Positions 1 to 11,745 of a DNA stretch of 64,000 nucleotides are shown here, in pieces (positions within the stretch are counted from its first letter, which is position 1; each line of letters starts with the position of its first letter). The stretch spans positions 8,377,501-8,441,500 of the forward strand of contig NC_092030.1 in assembly GCF_042242105.1 (NCBI RefSeq), given 5' to 3'. The DNA comes from Pempheris klunzingeri (Eukaryota; Chordata; Actinopteri; Acropomatiformes; Pempheridae). The translations under genes and the position numbers were made by a program. Below the pieces are notes generated by a model. The model saw only the letters and a list, made by a program, of their open reading frames with translations. It made no database searches and was not told the origin of the DNA.

Positions 1-136
1 TGAAACACAATCTCCACTATAAACCACAGGCTGTAGAATAAAGTGTGACTTTTACTTTCACTATATTCACATTCAGCAAACATCCACTAGATGGCATCAC
101 TGGTTTATTTATAACACTGACATGACATGACAGTCT

Positions 137-140
<4 letters not shown>

Positions 141-212
<72 letters not shown>
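141..212. repeat. (TG)n microsatellite in FECH intron 8
   Basis: About 36 uninterrupted TG units. On the FECH transcript strand it reads as a CA tract that begins within about 12 nt of the splice donor after exon 8 (donor reads gttagt). The rest of 1-223 is intron with no exon visible. Confidence 0.97.
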
Positions 213-216
<4 letters not shown>

Positions 217-223
217 CACTAAC

Positions 224-3200
224 CCTGGACTGCCACACCAGTCTATAGGGGTTACAGTGTCCCAGTCTCTCCATGACTCTCTGCACTGTGGCTCCGACTT
301 CCTGAGGGTATGGGTCGCCTCTGTTCACAACCTGCACACAGTACAAAGCAGTAGCAGTCAGTAGTACTACTAGTTGCACTAACAGTATCTGTACCACTAG
401 GAGTAAAGCAAGTAGAAGTAGCAGAGGGGATAAAAGTAGTAGTAGCAGCAGCAGTACTACTATCGGTAGTAGTGGAACTTATAGTGACAGAGGTTAGCAC
501 GTGGGCATGATGTAAATTATTTATCTTTCGATCGATCTCAATCGATCAAAAGGAACCAATATGAAGCACTGATGAAACATGGAACTGATATGCAATAGTA
601 GGCTTGAATCAATAAAAACTTCATGATGCTGATTCGTACTGAGATGAACCAGGAAACCTCATTTAATTTCAGTCACACGGGCTTCAATTCATGTAAAGGG
701 AGACAGAGGGGACATTTGTATATGTAGACTGTGCAGCATCAGTAGCATCATCAGTTGTACCGCTAGTACCAGCACTTCATGGTACTTACAGCCATAGGGA
801 GAGAGTGTGCTGAGAACAGAATGACAACGTCGTCTCTCTTGTCTTCTGGAAACTTCTGCAGCTCATTATTGATGTGTTCTGCAAAACACTATACACACAC
901 ACACACACACACATTTCCAGTTCCAACAAACTGTTTGTGCAAATGCTTACTCAGCAACATGCTGAGATCTAAAAATACACTCATGCTCGCTGTTTGTTGT
1001 GATAACTAAACATGGCCACTTTCAGCTCATCAGTTGCCATAACAATGCCGTGTGTGTGTGTGTGTGTCTCTAACCTCCACCAGCAGAGGGTGTGTTGGCC
1101 AGCGGTCGATGACACTCCAGCTCATTTTTGGCCTGTCGCCTCTATTGCTATAGTAACGGTAGATAGCGTTCAGGCTGCTTCCTGTTTACACAACAAACAA
1201 ATAGACAACACACACATTAATATTCTAAATATGTTCCATCACAACGCTAACAACTGCAGTGCTGCCGACCACTGGACAGCTCCACTGGTAAAAGCTGTTA
1301 AAGATGAGAAATCAATTCCCAAAAGCCGCGACACAAGCTGCTAAAATGAGCGGAGCATCGTCTGAGTCGGTGTTTCACCACAGTCCATCTGTCAGCTGGA
1401 CTTGTGGGGTTCCAGCATGATGCATGATCCTATTTCACTGGCTGTTATAATGCTGTTCAGAAGTGTCCTGTCCTGTCAAAAGTATCCAAAAGTTCATTCA
1501 GCTCCTTTTAAATCACAGTAGACTGCAGCTCATTTACAGCATTATGTGATTTTATGTCCTTTACATTTTTCCTGACCTTGATTGCAATACTTTTAGTACA
1601 GATTGATGGCTGAATCCAAATGTCTGCCCTCCAGATGGCCCTAATTTGTACATCTCATGTATTAGTGTTACATTTGAGGTACGGTGTTTTCAGAGTCCTC
1701 AAACTCTCTTCTAACCCTCTGGTTGGAAAAAAAGGGAGTGAGTGTATTTATCAGAGGTTAACAGTGTCACCACACCCAGAGCGCTATCCGCCCTAACGGC
1801 CACAAACGTCTTCTTTATCTTGTGATTTGTCCTTTTATCTCCTTTTTTCAATTAATTCAACGTGTGTGATCTTTACAGGAGGCGTTAATTACTTCTGAAC
1901 AGCCTCCATGCACAATATGAGCATATTCCATGTTCCGTTTTCAGCCGTACAAACTACTTTAACATATCTGCGCTGCGTGTGACCGTCACCTGTGGTTGAG
2001 CAGCTGTACTGAGGATATTGCGTGAAGGCCACAGCTCTCTCTACTCCATCTTTCTCCATCTCCTCGATGGCTTCCTCGGTCAGCGGGTGAACGTACCGGA
2101 AGCCAATGTAGAACTTGTGAGGAGCTGAAGAGTGAGAGACACAGTCAATAACTGGCAGCCACGAGAAATAAACTTATTAGTGATTACATTGTGTAAAAAC
2201 ACAGATCTGGCTTTTACATATTAATGGATAATATTAATTAATTCATATCTGAATGATCAGATAAAAACAGTCAGTTAACTGGTACTTCTGTTGGTATACC
2301 TCCCGCTATGGTCAGCTTTCAGACACTCACTGTTTGTGTTGTTATCAGCGATGTGTTTGCAGGCGTGTGAAGACACTCCTTCACTATGTCACTATCTGAA
2401 CTTCACACACACTCTTTGCTGGTAACAAGTAACCAGTAGGAAACTTAAAAGGCACTGTAAACATTAAGTGCCTTCTCTAAAGCAGGACTTTCTAACGCCT
2501 ACGACTGAATGACTTTAGGAGGAGCGAGAGCGCTGACAAGTAGGATGACCCTCTGGGACTGGCTCACCCGTCTCAGGGCTCATCTCGTCCAGCAGCTTCA
2601 CCATGCCCTCTCCCTGCATGGACGTCCAGTGTTTGATGGGCGAGCCTCCTCCGATCTTACTGTACTGCTCCTGGATCTTTGGCGTGCGGCGCTTGGCAAT
2701 GAACGGGCCGAGCTTGCTGCGGAGAACAGGACAAGTTGAAGGGTTGTGACTATGCTCACAGATATATTGCAGAACTTTATTACCTCTGCAGAGAAGGTTG
2801 TGCTTTCAGTGTCATTTGTCTGTTTGTCAGCAGGATTGCAGTGAAAATACTGGCATGATTTTCATGAAACTGGAAGAGCCCATTACATTTTGGAATGGCT
2901 CAGGGTCCGATTCACTAACGAGCAATAATACTGACTAAATTGCAACACCAGTGTCTACGGCAAAGTAAAAGGTGTGGTTCAACTACACAAACAGCAAAAC
3001 ATTTTTTGACATAATTCTTGTAGTTTTGGGAATGTATCCAGACGTATACATTCTAGTTTTTATGCTTGCAGATGTGGAAATCATAGAAGACTGGACCATT
3101 GGCCTTGTATAACAAAAAGATTAATACACACAGAGAACACCAAAAGCAAAAGACTAATTTACCTATAACTGCATTTTTGTGACCGTGATGAAAATAATTA

Positions 3201-4245
3201 AATTGCCAAAAAATGGATGACAAATACATATGGTATTCAAAAAGCTGTTAGTAGACAGCTAAACCAGAGCTGGCAAACAGTTGTTGGTTCGACTGACAGC
3301 TCATTACTGAACCTACATGCTCCCCGGAGCCCAATTTTCTCCCCCAGCTCACCACTTGTGCTTTATAACCCACAACTGTGCAGGAAACAACACAAAGTCT
3401 ACAGCAATGGCAGCAGCTCTGTGACGTTTGATCATTTGCACCAGACACAAAGTACATCTGAGGCTGAACGTCATTAGTTTTCCAGATATTTGGTCAAAGT
3501 GTTGATGACGGCTAGAAGAAAAGTCAGAGCATTGCTAAAGTTATTACAACCTGAGGGGGACATGAATATCTGTCAAGTCCTGGCTGTCAGAACTGCTGAG
3601 CCAAAACAAGAACCTTTGGTAGTGACCACAGACGGAAAACACACTTTCCTCTCTTAATACAAAATCATATGTTCTATGATCGAATCATTATTGTTTCTTT
3701 GGTTCATTTCTGTGGTTTAGTCCAGGGCAGGTATCATGTTGTCAGGTTCCCAGATAAATGTGAGAGGTCACAAGATGATTAAAGGAATATTAAAGAGAAA
3801 CATACACTGCACATCTGTGTTATCAGCCATTTCCTTTTTTACCACTGAAATACTGAATACTTTCGTGTCAGATGAAACGATCTGAGATGGAAACAACTAA
3901 TAATCTTTGATTAATTTAAGCTCATGACTCACAACCTCATAAAAAGGCCATAAAGCCGTGACCTGTTGGGTATCATCATGTGAAAATATTGTTTCAAAGG
4001 GTTGTTCATAATACATGTAAAAGTGAAGTACCAGAGAGCTTTCTCCTCTCAGAGGCAACAAGAAACACTTTGTTTCATCATAACAGAGCAGCAGAGCACC
4101 ATGACCCAGCAATCCTGCTCATTTGTTCTCCTGTGTGTGCGTGTGTGTGTGTGTGTGTATACCAACTTTACACAAAAATATGTAAAGTATTACATGTATT
4201 GTAGAAACTAGCAGCTGTGTTTTCCAGACTTCATTTGCAATGTTA

Positions 4246-4313
<68 letters not shown>

Positions 4314-7079
4314 TGCAGAGCTTACTTCTGTACAGGCAGTTTCATCAGGTCTGTGTCCATAAAGAGCCGTAACAGGAAGTCATGAACGTCCTCTAGCTTC
4401 TCAGGTCCTCCCATGTTCAGCATCAGGATGCCCGTCTTGGGTTTCCTGCAGCCACAAGAGATCCAGACTCAACAGTTCAATCGAGTATTCCCTTCTCATT
4501 TTAACAATGTTTAATTATTATATTGACTTTAATATCTTTGTGCACTGATTAATTGTATATTATTGACTGCTAATACCTTGATCATTATGCTGACTGAACA
4601 GAATCAGAGTCATAGAATATATTACTACAATCATATAGTTACTGATTTATCATTCATTAATAGCAGGCTTTCAAAGTGTTTCAAAGACATCATATGCATG
4701 TGTCACGGTTAACTGAAAACCTCTAAACGTTGCCCTACTGGAAGGCTATGAAGCCAACGTTGGCTCAAGCACCTAATGTCAACTCTTCATGTCAGTCTGT
4801 GAGCCTGCTGTGTTACTTTGTGAAATCAACGTTACCTCAGGCGGCCATTTGTGTGACTACAATAAATTCAGCTAAAGCAGCTTATGTTAGCCTGCTATTA
4901 TTAGCTTGCCCTGATGGGTGCTGCAATGCTTTCGGCTGTACAGCCATAATCATTGGGTAATCTTCTTTCGGCACTTTTTGCCGCCTTTAATGCTCCTGAA
5001 GAATGTGCCGTCTCATTCATAATATTGGCTTGGCTGTCCTCTTCAAAGGGCGGATAAAGAGCCACAAAGCCGTGAGGAAAGAGATGAGGAGGATCATGTG
5101 TGGAAAGACAACAGAAAGCACAAACCGTCTACAGACAGCTGGCAAGGATTCATCCTTTCATTTCTAATGACAGCTGACAAGTGACTGAATGACATGATTT
5201 GTACACTGCTGAAAACACTTAGTCATCACAGTATAACACCCAGTCAATGAAACTTCAGGGATATCAACCTGCCCAGTGAGGAAGCTTAAGCCACTGTGAA
5301 TCAGTTTCAGCTGTTTTGGTGCAAATGAAAGTGACAACAGGTGCTCTGAAGAGGCAACAGCAAGACGACCCCCAAAAAGGGAAAGGTTTTGCAAGTGGTG
5401 ACCGCAGACAGTTGCTCTCTCCTTATCCTTCCTTCCTGATTGTACCCCAGTTTTGTGTTTAGCTAGTGTTCTTGTCACTACTAGTAGCATGAGTTAGTGC
5501 CTGCGGTCCAATCAGGTTGCACAGGTGGTCCAGCTCCTCCAGGATGGCACATCCATATGTGATGTCGCAAAAAGGTTTGCTGTGTCTCCCAGCACAGTCT
5601 CAAGAGCATGGAGGAGAAACCAGGAGACGTTACACGAGGAGTAGAAGGGCATCGACTGAGCAGCAGGGCCGGTTTCTGCTCCTCTGTGCGAGGAGGAATG
5701 AGAGGAGCACGAGCAGAGACCTACAAAATGACCTCCAGCCGGCTCCTGGTGTGCATGTTTCTGACCAAACTGTCAGAAAAAGACTCCGTGAGGGCTCGAC
5801 GTCCTCTAGTGGGACCCAGCACCGTGCAGCTCATTTGGCATTCACCAGACAACACCAGAATTAGCAGGTCCGCCATTGGTGCCCCGTTCTCTTCACAGAT
5901 GAGAGCAAATGGAGAAAGACGTGAAAGAGTCTGGAGAACGTTGTGCTGAACGTGAACATTATGCTGTAACATCATCCAGCATGACCAGTGGGTCAGTGAT
6001 GGTCTGGGGAGGTATATCCTTGGAGGGTCACACAGACCTCCACATGCTGACTGCTGTTAGGTACCAGGATGAAATCCTCAGAGCCACTGTCAGACCTTAC
6101 ACTGGTGCAGTGGACCCTGGGTTCCTCCTGGTGCAGGACAATACCTGTGAGTGTGGAGGCTGTTCCTACATGATGAAGGCATTGATGCCACTGACTGATG
6201 TTCCCACACCTGAATCCTATTGAGAACCTCTAGGACGTTATGTATCAGTACATCTGACGCCGCCAAGTCGCACCACAGACAGTCCAGGGTCTCACTGATG
6301 CACTGAGTCACATTATGAGCCGTCATGATGAAATTCATGCAAGTTGGATCAGCCTGTGATTTCAGTCTTTTACTTTGATAGTAGCTGTAGCTGCTTTCTA
6401 GTCATTTCGACTACTCTAAGCTCTTTACCATCACTTCCTCATTCACGCATTCACACATCATTCATTCAGGAGGAATCTAAGCTGGAGGAGACTGTTCTTT
6501 CACACACAGTCACACAGTGAAGCTGCTTCAGGAGCAGGTTCTTGCCCAAGGACACTTCAACACGCTGACTAATAGGAGCCGGGGATCAAACCATCTGATT
6601 GACAGGCGACCCACAGCCACCCTCACCCATCCATCCATCCCAACCTCCTTCCTACGCAGACATCGTTGCTCATTTCACTACGTCACCTGACTTCCTCCTC
6701 CCATCATAATTACTACAGCCGCTCGAGGGAGCCTACATTAACACTGCTCATTCATCGCCTTAAAGAAAACAACCACTGTTAGTGTTCATTACAACAGAAC
6801 TTATTTTCCTTTTCTGTCCACTTGACCCCCGTGAGAAATCTGTGAAAAATCTATAATGTGTCCAGGAACAGTTTGCTATGGAGCCAAGAACACCAGACAA
6901 AGACCAGGCAAGTGTCAGCCACAGATGCTCAATAACGGCCTGGTGACAGCCCAGCGGAGCACCGACGGCTGACAGCTCGTCTTTTTGCATCATGGCTCTC
7001 TGAAGCTACATTTCCCACGACAGTAATGCAACAGAACGCATTTATGAACATCGACATCCACCTGGTATAAAACTGCCTC

Positions 7080-7145
<66 letters not shown>

Positions 7146-8532
7146 ACCTGTTCTCCTGTGTTTCTGGAGTCTGGGCTAAGGCGGCAGCAGTGGAGCGTCT
7201 CCTTACACTCAGGCTGACACTGCTCCTGGCAACTACAAGCAGAAGAAGAAGAAAACAGGTTATCTGTCACTCACACACATTTGTTTTTCTCCAGCTGACA
7301 TTCAATCATTGCAGACTGGCACATCTCTGCAATGACCCCCACCCCCCCCAGAGGATGCATTGTAAAACTTTGGTGATCCCCTCAGCACCGTCATCAGCCT
7401 ACTGTACTTTGTGTTTAATGCTAATTAACATCTTTACTTTTCTAGTATGGACACACTGCACACTGAAGCCGCTCCTATGATGAGTGTGTCATCTGGATGT
7501 GGGACACAGGATTAGTCATTATAGTGGCTCATCACATGGAAACATTCTCACGGTCATGTGAAACCTCTTATACCAAGATTCAGCCTGACACATTTGGTAT
7601 GGTTGGGAAACTTTTGTAACATTTCTTGGCCAATAAAGCTTTGTATGAGTTAGTAAAAAGAGGATACCAAAAGTCAACTAAACTACTGCCTTTCTGGCTC
7701 TGAAGGGACCTGCAGAGAGCCACAGACAGCAGCGTCTTGGTGCCTCCATCAGTCCAGTGTGGCACTCAGGCTTCCTTTCATAACCCGGCTGCACTTCCCC
7801 GACGCGCCGCCAGGGGGCCTGCTGCGATTATGCAAGTTCACAACGTTGGAATTGTGTAACTCCGAGTCTTTACTTCCTCCCGCCGTGAAAACATGTCACT
7901 CACTCATCTAGTATTTACAGCTCCCCTGGTTGTCACGGAATGCGGCACAAGCACAGGATAAATCTATTATGTAACATTTACATTAAACTGTAACCTACAG
8001 TGTTGATGGGCTTGCGTCAAGACAGCGGAAATTATCGACTTGAAGCTGCCATTTGTCTCCAAAATAAAAGCCAAATCGACGGCCACCTTCAAGCAGATAG
8101 CACGATGTGGGATTAACCAAAAGAGAAAATGGACAAGGAACGCAATATCAGAGTTGTTTAAATTGCTATAAACAAACGCTGAAGCTATAAAAACCAATAA
8201 TACCAGGGATTTAGCGTTACAGTTACAGTGAGGGTTATATTGTGAAAGTCACAACAGGAAGTTTTCCTTCCGTAGCCTCGCTAGCTTAGCGGTCCTTTAC
8301 GAAATGGTGATTCCAATGTCAGCGTGTTGTTGAGTTTCCACAACGTCGCGCGAAACTGCCTTTAAACTGCACAGAGGAAGCGAAGTAACAGGGTTTGCTA
8401 CCAGGCGTGGAGTTGGGAACTAAATCCTGAAACTTGAAGGTCTCAGTGCGCAGCTTCCATGGGGCTATTTTAGCTCGAACAGTCACACTCACATTGGATC
8501 AAGCGACAGGCGCTGCCCAGAACTGCCATCAT
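224..8532 (-). CDS. fech: Ferrochelatase, mitochondrial (5' eight coding exons; 3' end outside window)
   Basis: Ferrochelatase inserts ferrous iron into protoporphyrin IX, the last step of haem synthesis, at the matrix face of the inner mitochondrial membrane. Coding exons in transcript order: 8493-8532, 7148-7232, 4326-4445, 2568-2716, 1990-2124, 1075-1181, 790-888, 224-331; together 843 nt, 281 codons, phases consistent at every junction. The start has two ATGs in tandem (8530-8532, 8527-8529). Residues 1-30 are rich in Arg/Ser/Ala and lack acids, as expected of a matrix-targeting peptide. Recognisable family blocks are [15 protein letters not shown] (exon 3), [14 protein letters not shown] (exon 4), [16 protein letters not shown] (exon 5), [10 protein letters not shown] (exon 6) and FSAHSLPM with the likely catalytic His near residue 240 (exon 7). 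The C-terminal part with the iron-sulfur cysteines must lie beyond the left edge. Several splice sites abut CA/TG tracts. Identity is firm; exon 1 is slightly less certain. Confidence 0.95.
892..913. repeat. (AC)n microsatellite at FECH exon 7 splice acceptor
   Basis: On the FECH transcript strand this is a UG tract that ends with tatag directly at the acceptor of the exon at 790-888, taking the place of an ordinary polypyrimidine tract. The interval between exons 7 and 8 (332-789) also holds GTA/CAG-rich trinucleotide sequence near 340-480 but no other feature. Confidence 0.9.
1049..1067. repeat. Short (TG)n tract beside FECH exon 6 donor
   Basis: On the transcript strand the donor of the exon at 1075-1181 reads gttagag and runs straight into a CA tract. 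Confidence 0.9.
2717..4131. other. FECH intron 3, unique sequence
   Basis: Intron between FECH exons 3 and 4. AT-rich with only short open frames in either strand. I see no exon, transposon end or RNA gene in it. Intron 5 (1182-1989) and intron 4 (2125-2567) are likewise unremarkable. Confidence 0.6.
4132..4159. repeat. (TG)n microsatellite
   Basis: Imperfect TG tract (one CG interruption) in FECH intron 3. Confidence 0.9.
4248..4312. repeat. (TG)n microsatellite near FECH exon 3 donor
   Basis: About 32 TG units. On the FECH strand it is a CA tract beginning 13 nt inside the intron after the exon at 4326-4445. Confidence 0.97.
4446..5490. other. FECH intron 2, part without recognised element
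   Basis: AT-rich intron sequence upstream of the Tc1-like remnant. Open frames here are short and show no family resemblance. Confidence 0.5.
5517..6350 (+). pseudogene. Decayed Tc1/mariner transposase remnant in FECH intron 2
   Basis: Tc1-like transposases join a DNA-binding N-terminal half to a DDE catalytic half. Here the plus strand, pieced over several frames, shows both parts: an N-terminal stretch around 5630-5850 containing [12 protein letters not shown] (the second helix-turn-helix region), then [13 protein letters not shown] at about 5991-6030, the block around the second catalytic acid, and NPIENL followed by a stop near 6211-6228. The reading frame changes several times and carries stops, so it cannot encode a transposase. 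I did not find clear terminal inverted repeats. It lies opposite to FECH transcription and is an old copy. Confidence 0.85.
6405..6640. repeat. Dispersed fish repeat (SINE-like fragment)
   Basis: Contains the phrase cttgcccaaggacacttcaa followed by gccggggatcaaacca and gattgacaggcgaccc, which I recognise from memory as a very common interspersed repeat of teleost genomes. Family name not assigned. It follows the Tc1 remnant in FECH intron 2. Confidence 0.5.
7080..7143. repeat. (GT)n microsatellite abutting FECH exon 2 donor
   Basis: About 32 units. On the transcript strand the donor of the exon at 7148-7232 is gtctca and the intron is CA repeat from its sixth base on. Confidence 0.97.
7233..8492. 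other. FECH intron 1
   Basis: Intron between the first two FECH coding exons. The part near the gene start (about 7780-8490) is richer in CpG and belongs to the promoter-proximal region. No further coding exon seen. Confidence 0.6.
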
Positions 8533-8780
8533 CCTGTTCCTCCTCCCTGTTTTCCCAGCCGAGAAAAGTCTCTGTTCCGGCTGAAACGCAGGCTGGACAC
8601 TTGTGCAGTCTGCGCCTGGATCCACGAGGATTTCCCCTCACTCAGTGACTCACTTTTCAGTCCGACTTGACAGCCAGATTCCTTCAGCTACCACCGGCTG
8701 TCTGTGCAGACTCCCGTCAAGTACAACAATGTCAAGTAAAGTACTTCCGGTTGGCAATTTCAAAATAAATTACTAAATAC
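8533..8780 (-). promoter_or_regulatory. FECH 5' UTR and core promoter region
   Basis: The sequence upstream of the FECH ATG is moderately GC-rich, has no TATA box, and contains an ETS-type site (acttccgg, 8745-8752). This fits a housekeeping start region. The transcription start cannot be placed from sequence alone. Confidence 0.5.
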
Positions 8781-9300
8781 TGACGCGGGACCGCGACATT
8801 TCAGATGTTGATCCCGGTGTTTTTTTAACGTCCTTTATTTAACTTCTATCTCTTTATTCCATTTCGTATGTAATTATTGATATGCTGTTTTCAGCTGCCG
8901 TTTTCTGCCGTTTATTTAGACTTTTAAGCATTCTTGCAATTTTATGCCTCTTGTGATTTGTGTATCTAATATGTTCTCTGTCATTTATTTCAATGCAGAG
9001 AAATAATGGTAAAAGCCTAAATCAAAACAGAGTTTAACAATAAAGAAAAGAAGTTTAACTGGCCTGTGCAATAATAACGATTAATATCAAAGTGAAATAT
9101 CTATTAATTTGTGATCACCGTGTTGCAGTTTATTCAAAGCCACATACCAGTAATACACCTAAATCACAGTAGGTCTGTTAAAGAGTATCTGCAGTTACAG
9201 TTTAACTACAGCCTTAATGATTGTGTTGAATTCTTTACCATGTTTATTTATTACACATATTTACTGTAAATACGAATAAATTCATGCTTTTATAGTGGAA
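8781..9300. other. Intergenic, AT-rich
   Basis: Upstream of FECH. No open frame of interest, no recognisable repeat end and no RNA gene seen. Confidence 0.5.
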
Positions 9301-9309
9301 GCAATTATG

Positions 9310-9430
9310 CCCTATTTCCGGTCTGGGTCGCGCTTACTCCGGTTTCCTTGATGTAGTGCCGTTATCTTTGTGTGACGTCACAACTACGTATGTGTAAATT
9401 GTCAGATAACTCCTCCCCCGCTCGTGCCGA
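9310..9430. promoter_or_regulatory. Orphan CRE/ETS promoter-like block
   Basis: A compact GC-richer island in AT-rich intergenic DNA. It holds a full palindromic cAMP response element TGACGTCA (9373-9380), two TTCCGG/TCCGG-type ETS sites just before it, and C-rich and CGCCC-type motifs just after it. No gene start is apparent on either side. It may be a distal promoter or enhancer of FECH or of an unannotated non-coding transcript. Confidence 0.35.
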
Positions 9431-9448
9431 CTACGCCCACATCTGAGA

Positions 9449-9472
9449 GTGTGTGTGTGTGTGTGTGTGTGT
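9449..9472. repeat. (GT)n microsatellite
   Basis: Twelve GT units in the FECH-NARS1 intergenic region. Confidence 0.95.
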
Positions 9473-11210
9473 TTCAGAGATTATCAATTGTAGCAGTCAC
9501 TGTTTAACCCTGACACAGAGAGAGAGAAAGAAAAGTCATATTTCATATTTTCTTGTGCGTGGCCACAGTGGACACTGACTGCTATCTGCTCAAACCAATT
9601 ACAGTAACACTTAAGGCATGCTGATGAAAATAAAGGCAGCAGTATCAGTTCCTATAATGATCCTTCACAGCAAATTACTTAGTCACGGCAGCAGTACAGA
9701 CAGACAGACGCCCCACAGACAACAAACAGACACCTCAAGACAACCAACACTTAAGGCACAAAGACAATATATGAAAATGTAAAATATGTACAATCTACAA
9801 TAGAATAATATAACATAAGACTACTATACAATATAAAAAATAAAAAGAAATAGAAATATCTTGTGCAAATATCCAGACTGCAAATGATTTCCTGGAGAAC
9901 GTTTCTTTGTGGGGGTGTTTGCAAAGGGTGTTGTTTTTTGAGATTCCTTTTAAATGGGACCAGTTTTTCTAGAACTGAGATCAGTTTCATTCTTCCTTAT
10001 GAGCTGAAAGCCAAAGAGGAACCAGGGACTGCATTTCAGCAAACGTACACACTTACTCCTAAAGAAGGAAGTGTGTCTTCACCTTCTGGTGCATCTCCAG
10101 GCCTTCTTTTACTTTGTGTTTCGAATAAGTTCCTCATGTACTCTTCCATTTTTGCAAAGCATGGATATACTGTATATGATAACATGACTTCAACTAAACA
10201 TTTTAAAGGATAACTTGTATTTTTACATGATTATTTTGTGTCGGATGTGAACTAACCTTTTAAAACACCAAAGTTGTGGGTTTGAGCAGGGCAATGCAGC
10301 AGCCGTTTCTGGGTAAAAGAGATAAGATTTGCTATTTTGGATCGATTTTACTTCAGTAGAATACAATTTATTATTTCCATCAGGAAGAAACAGCATAAAT
10401 GAGCTGCAGCAGTAGAGAAGCACATGTGAAGTAAAAAATGCCCTGTTTTTTTTTAGTTAATTTATGATTTTCTGTTTGTTTAAGAGAAACCGAGGAAATA
10501 AAATCAAACTTTGTACTATATTGAACTCCATGCCACGGTTTTGTTTGCATCACTTTGAATCAAGTTGACAATTGTATAGTATGGTATCCCAGTGGTAGTT
10601 GCTTCATATGTATCTTTAATGTATGGTGTTAAACAAAAATGATCTTACAGGTTTTTCTCAGTAGGGATCTTCTCTGTAATGCTATCAGACAATTTGAACA
10701 ATCGGAGCCTCTCAGTAGCAAAAACAAGGTTATGATGCTTCTACTGCAATAGTTTTACTCTTTAAAGTACATTTGTCTCTTTGTTTCTGTGCTCTTACAG
10801 AATATTTTTTAACAGACGCTATGACTAGGACTTGTTTTGTATGGCCTGTGCGTCTCCATTTTATTTAATTCCTTTTTACACGTTTTTTGCCTTTATATTT
10901 GAACGGTAGCCCGGCATCGCAAATGTAAGTTAGTCTGAAACCTCTTGGTTCATTAACGATTTTCAACGGGCCCAACACCGGCCTGGTCAGCTGGAAGTCA
11001 TGTCTGAAGGAGGGAGGACCAGACACATCTGCCAGATTAATGCCTCCCTGGCCTTTTATAGATTAGCTGTTTGAATTACAATGAGGAAAAATTATAGTTG
11101 ATTATGAAACTCAAATGTCAGTCAGGGAGTGATATGTTTTAGCATTAGCCACCTGTCAGCTACAGTCTGGTCTGAAGGTAAAACTAGAGGGTCCAAAGAA
11201 TGAGGTGCAA
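9473..11210. other. FECH-NARS1 intergenic region
   Basis: AT-rich DNA between the start of FECH and the 3' end of NARS1 copy 1. The longest open frames (about 116 codons at 9863-10213) lack recognisable domains and initiation context. I see no RNA gene. Confidence 0.5.
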
Positions 11211-11261
11211 CCCTGAAGAAAAACTCAGACAACCATGTGTTTGGATCACATTTAAATGCAG

Positions 11262-11267
11262 TTTATT
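11262..11267 (-). terminator. NARS1 copy 1 poly(A) signal
   Basis: AATAAA on the minus strand about 480 nt after the stop codon, giving a 3' UTR of roughly 0.5 kb. The same signal is kept in copy 2. Confidence 0.6.
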
Positions 11268-11745
11268 CGGTCGATGAGTATATTCACATGAAGATCAGCG
11301 TCTCTTCAGCTATGTTACCACATACACATAGTCAAGTGTACAAAAGCGTTTGTGCCAACCAACGATGGTACAGAGGTGGTCATCTAGCACAATGAGTGTG
11401 GCATTAATCATGAAATTAGAAATGCAATTGTTCATTAAAATCAGCAGTAACTTAATGTAAAAATACAGAATTTTATGATTGCAAAGGTGGTTGTATAATG
11501 AGCTAGTGCACATGACCAGACAGAAAAGATTAGATTCAGAGCTCAAATCAGAATGCACAGGGAGGAAGCTGAGCAGTTTGAAGTGGAGCACAGCAGGATT
11601 TCACTGTGAAGATATTAGCTCATCTCAAGTGAGAGAAAATAAACCAGCTAAGGAGACGATTTCTCAAATCATTTGTTACTGATTGAATATTGTAGCATGG
11701 CCACATGCCAGGTCCAGGATATACTAAGCCAATATGTGAGAGTGC

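Noticed and set aside
146..364. Plus-strand frame with a long Cys-Val run
   Set aside because: It is translation of the (TG)n microsatellite and antisense of FECH exon 8.
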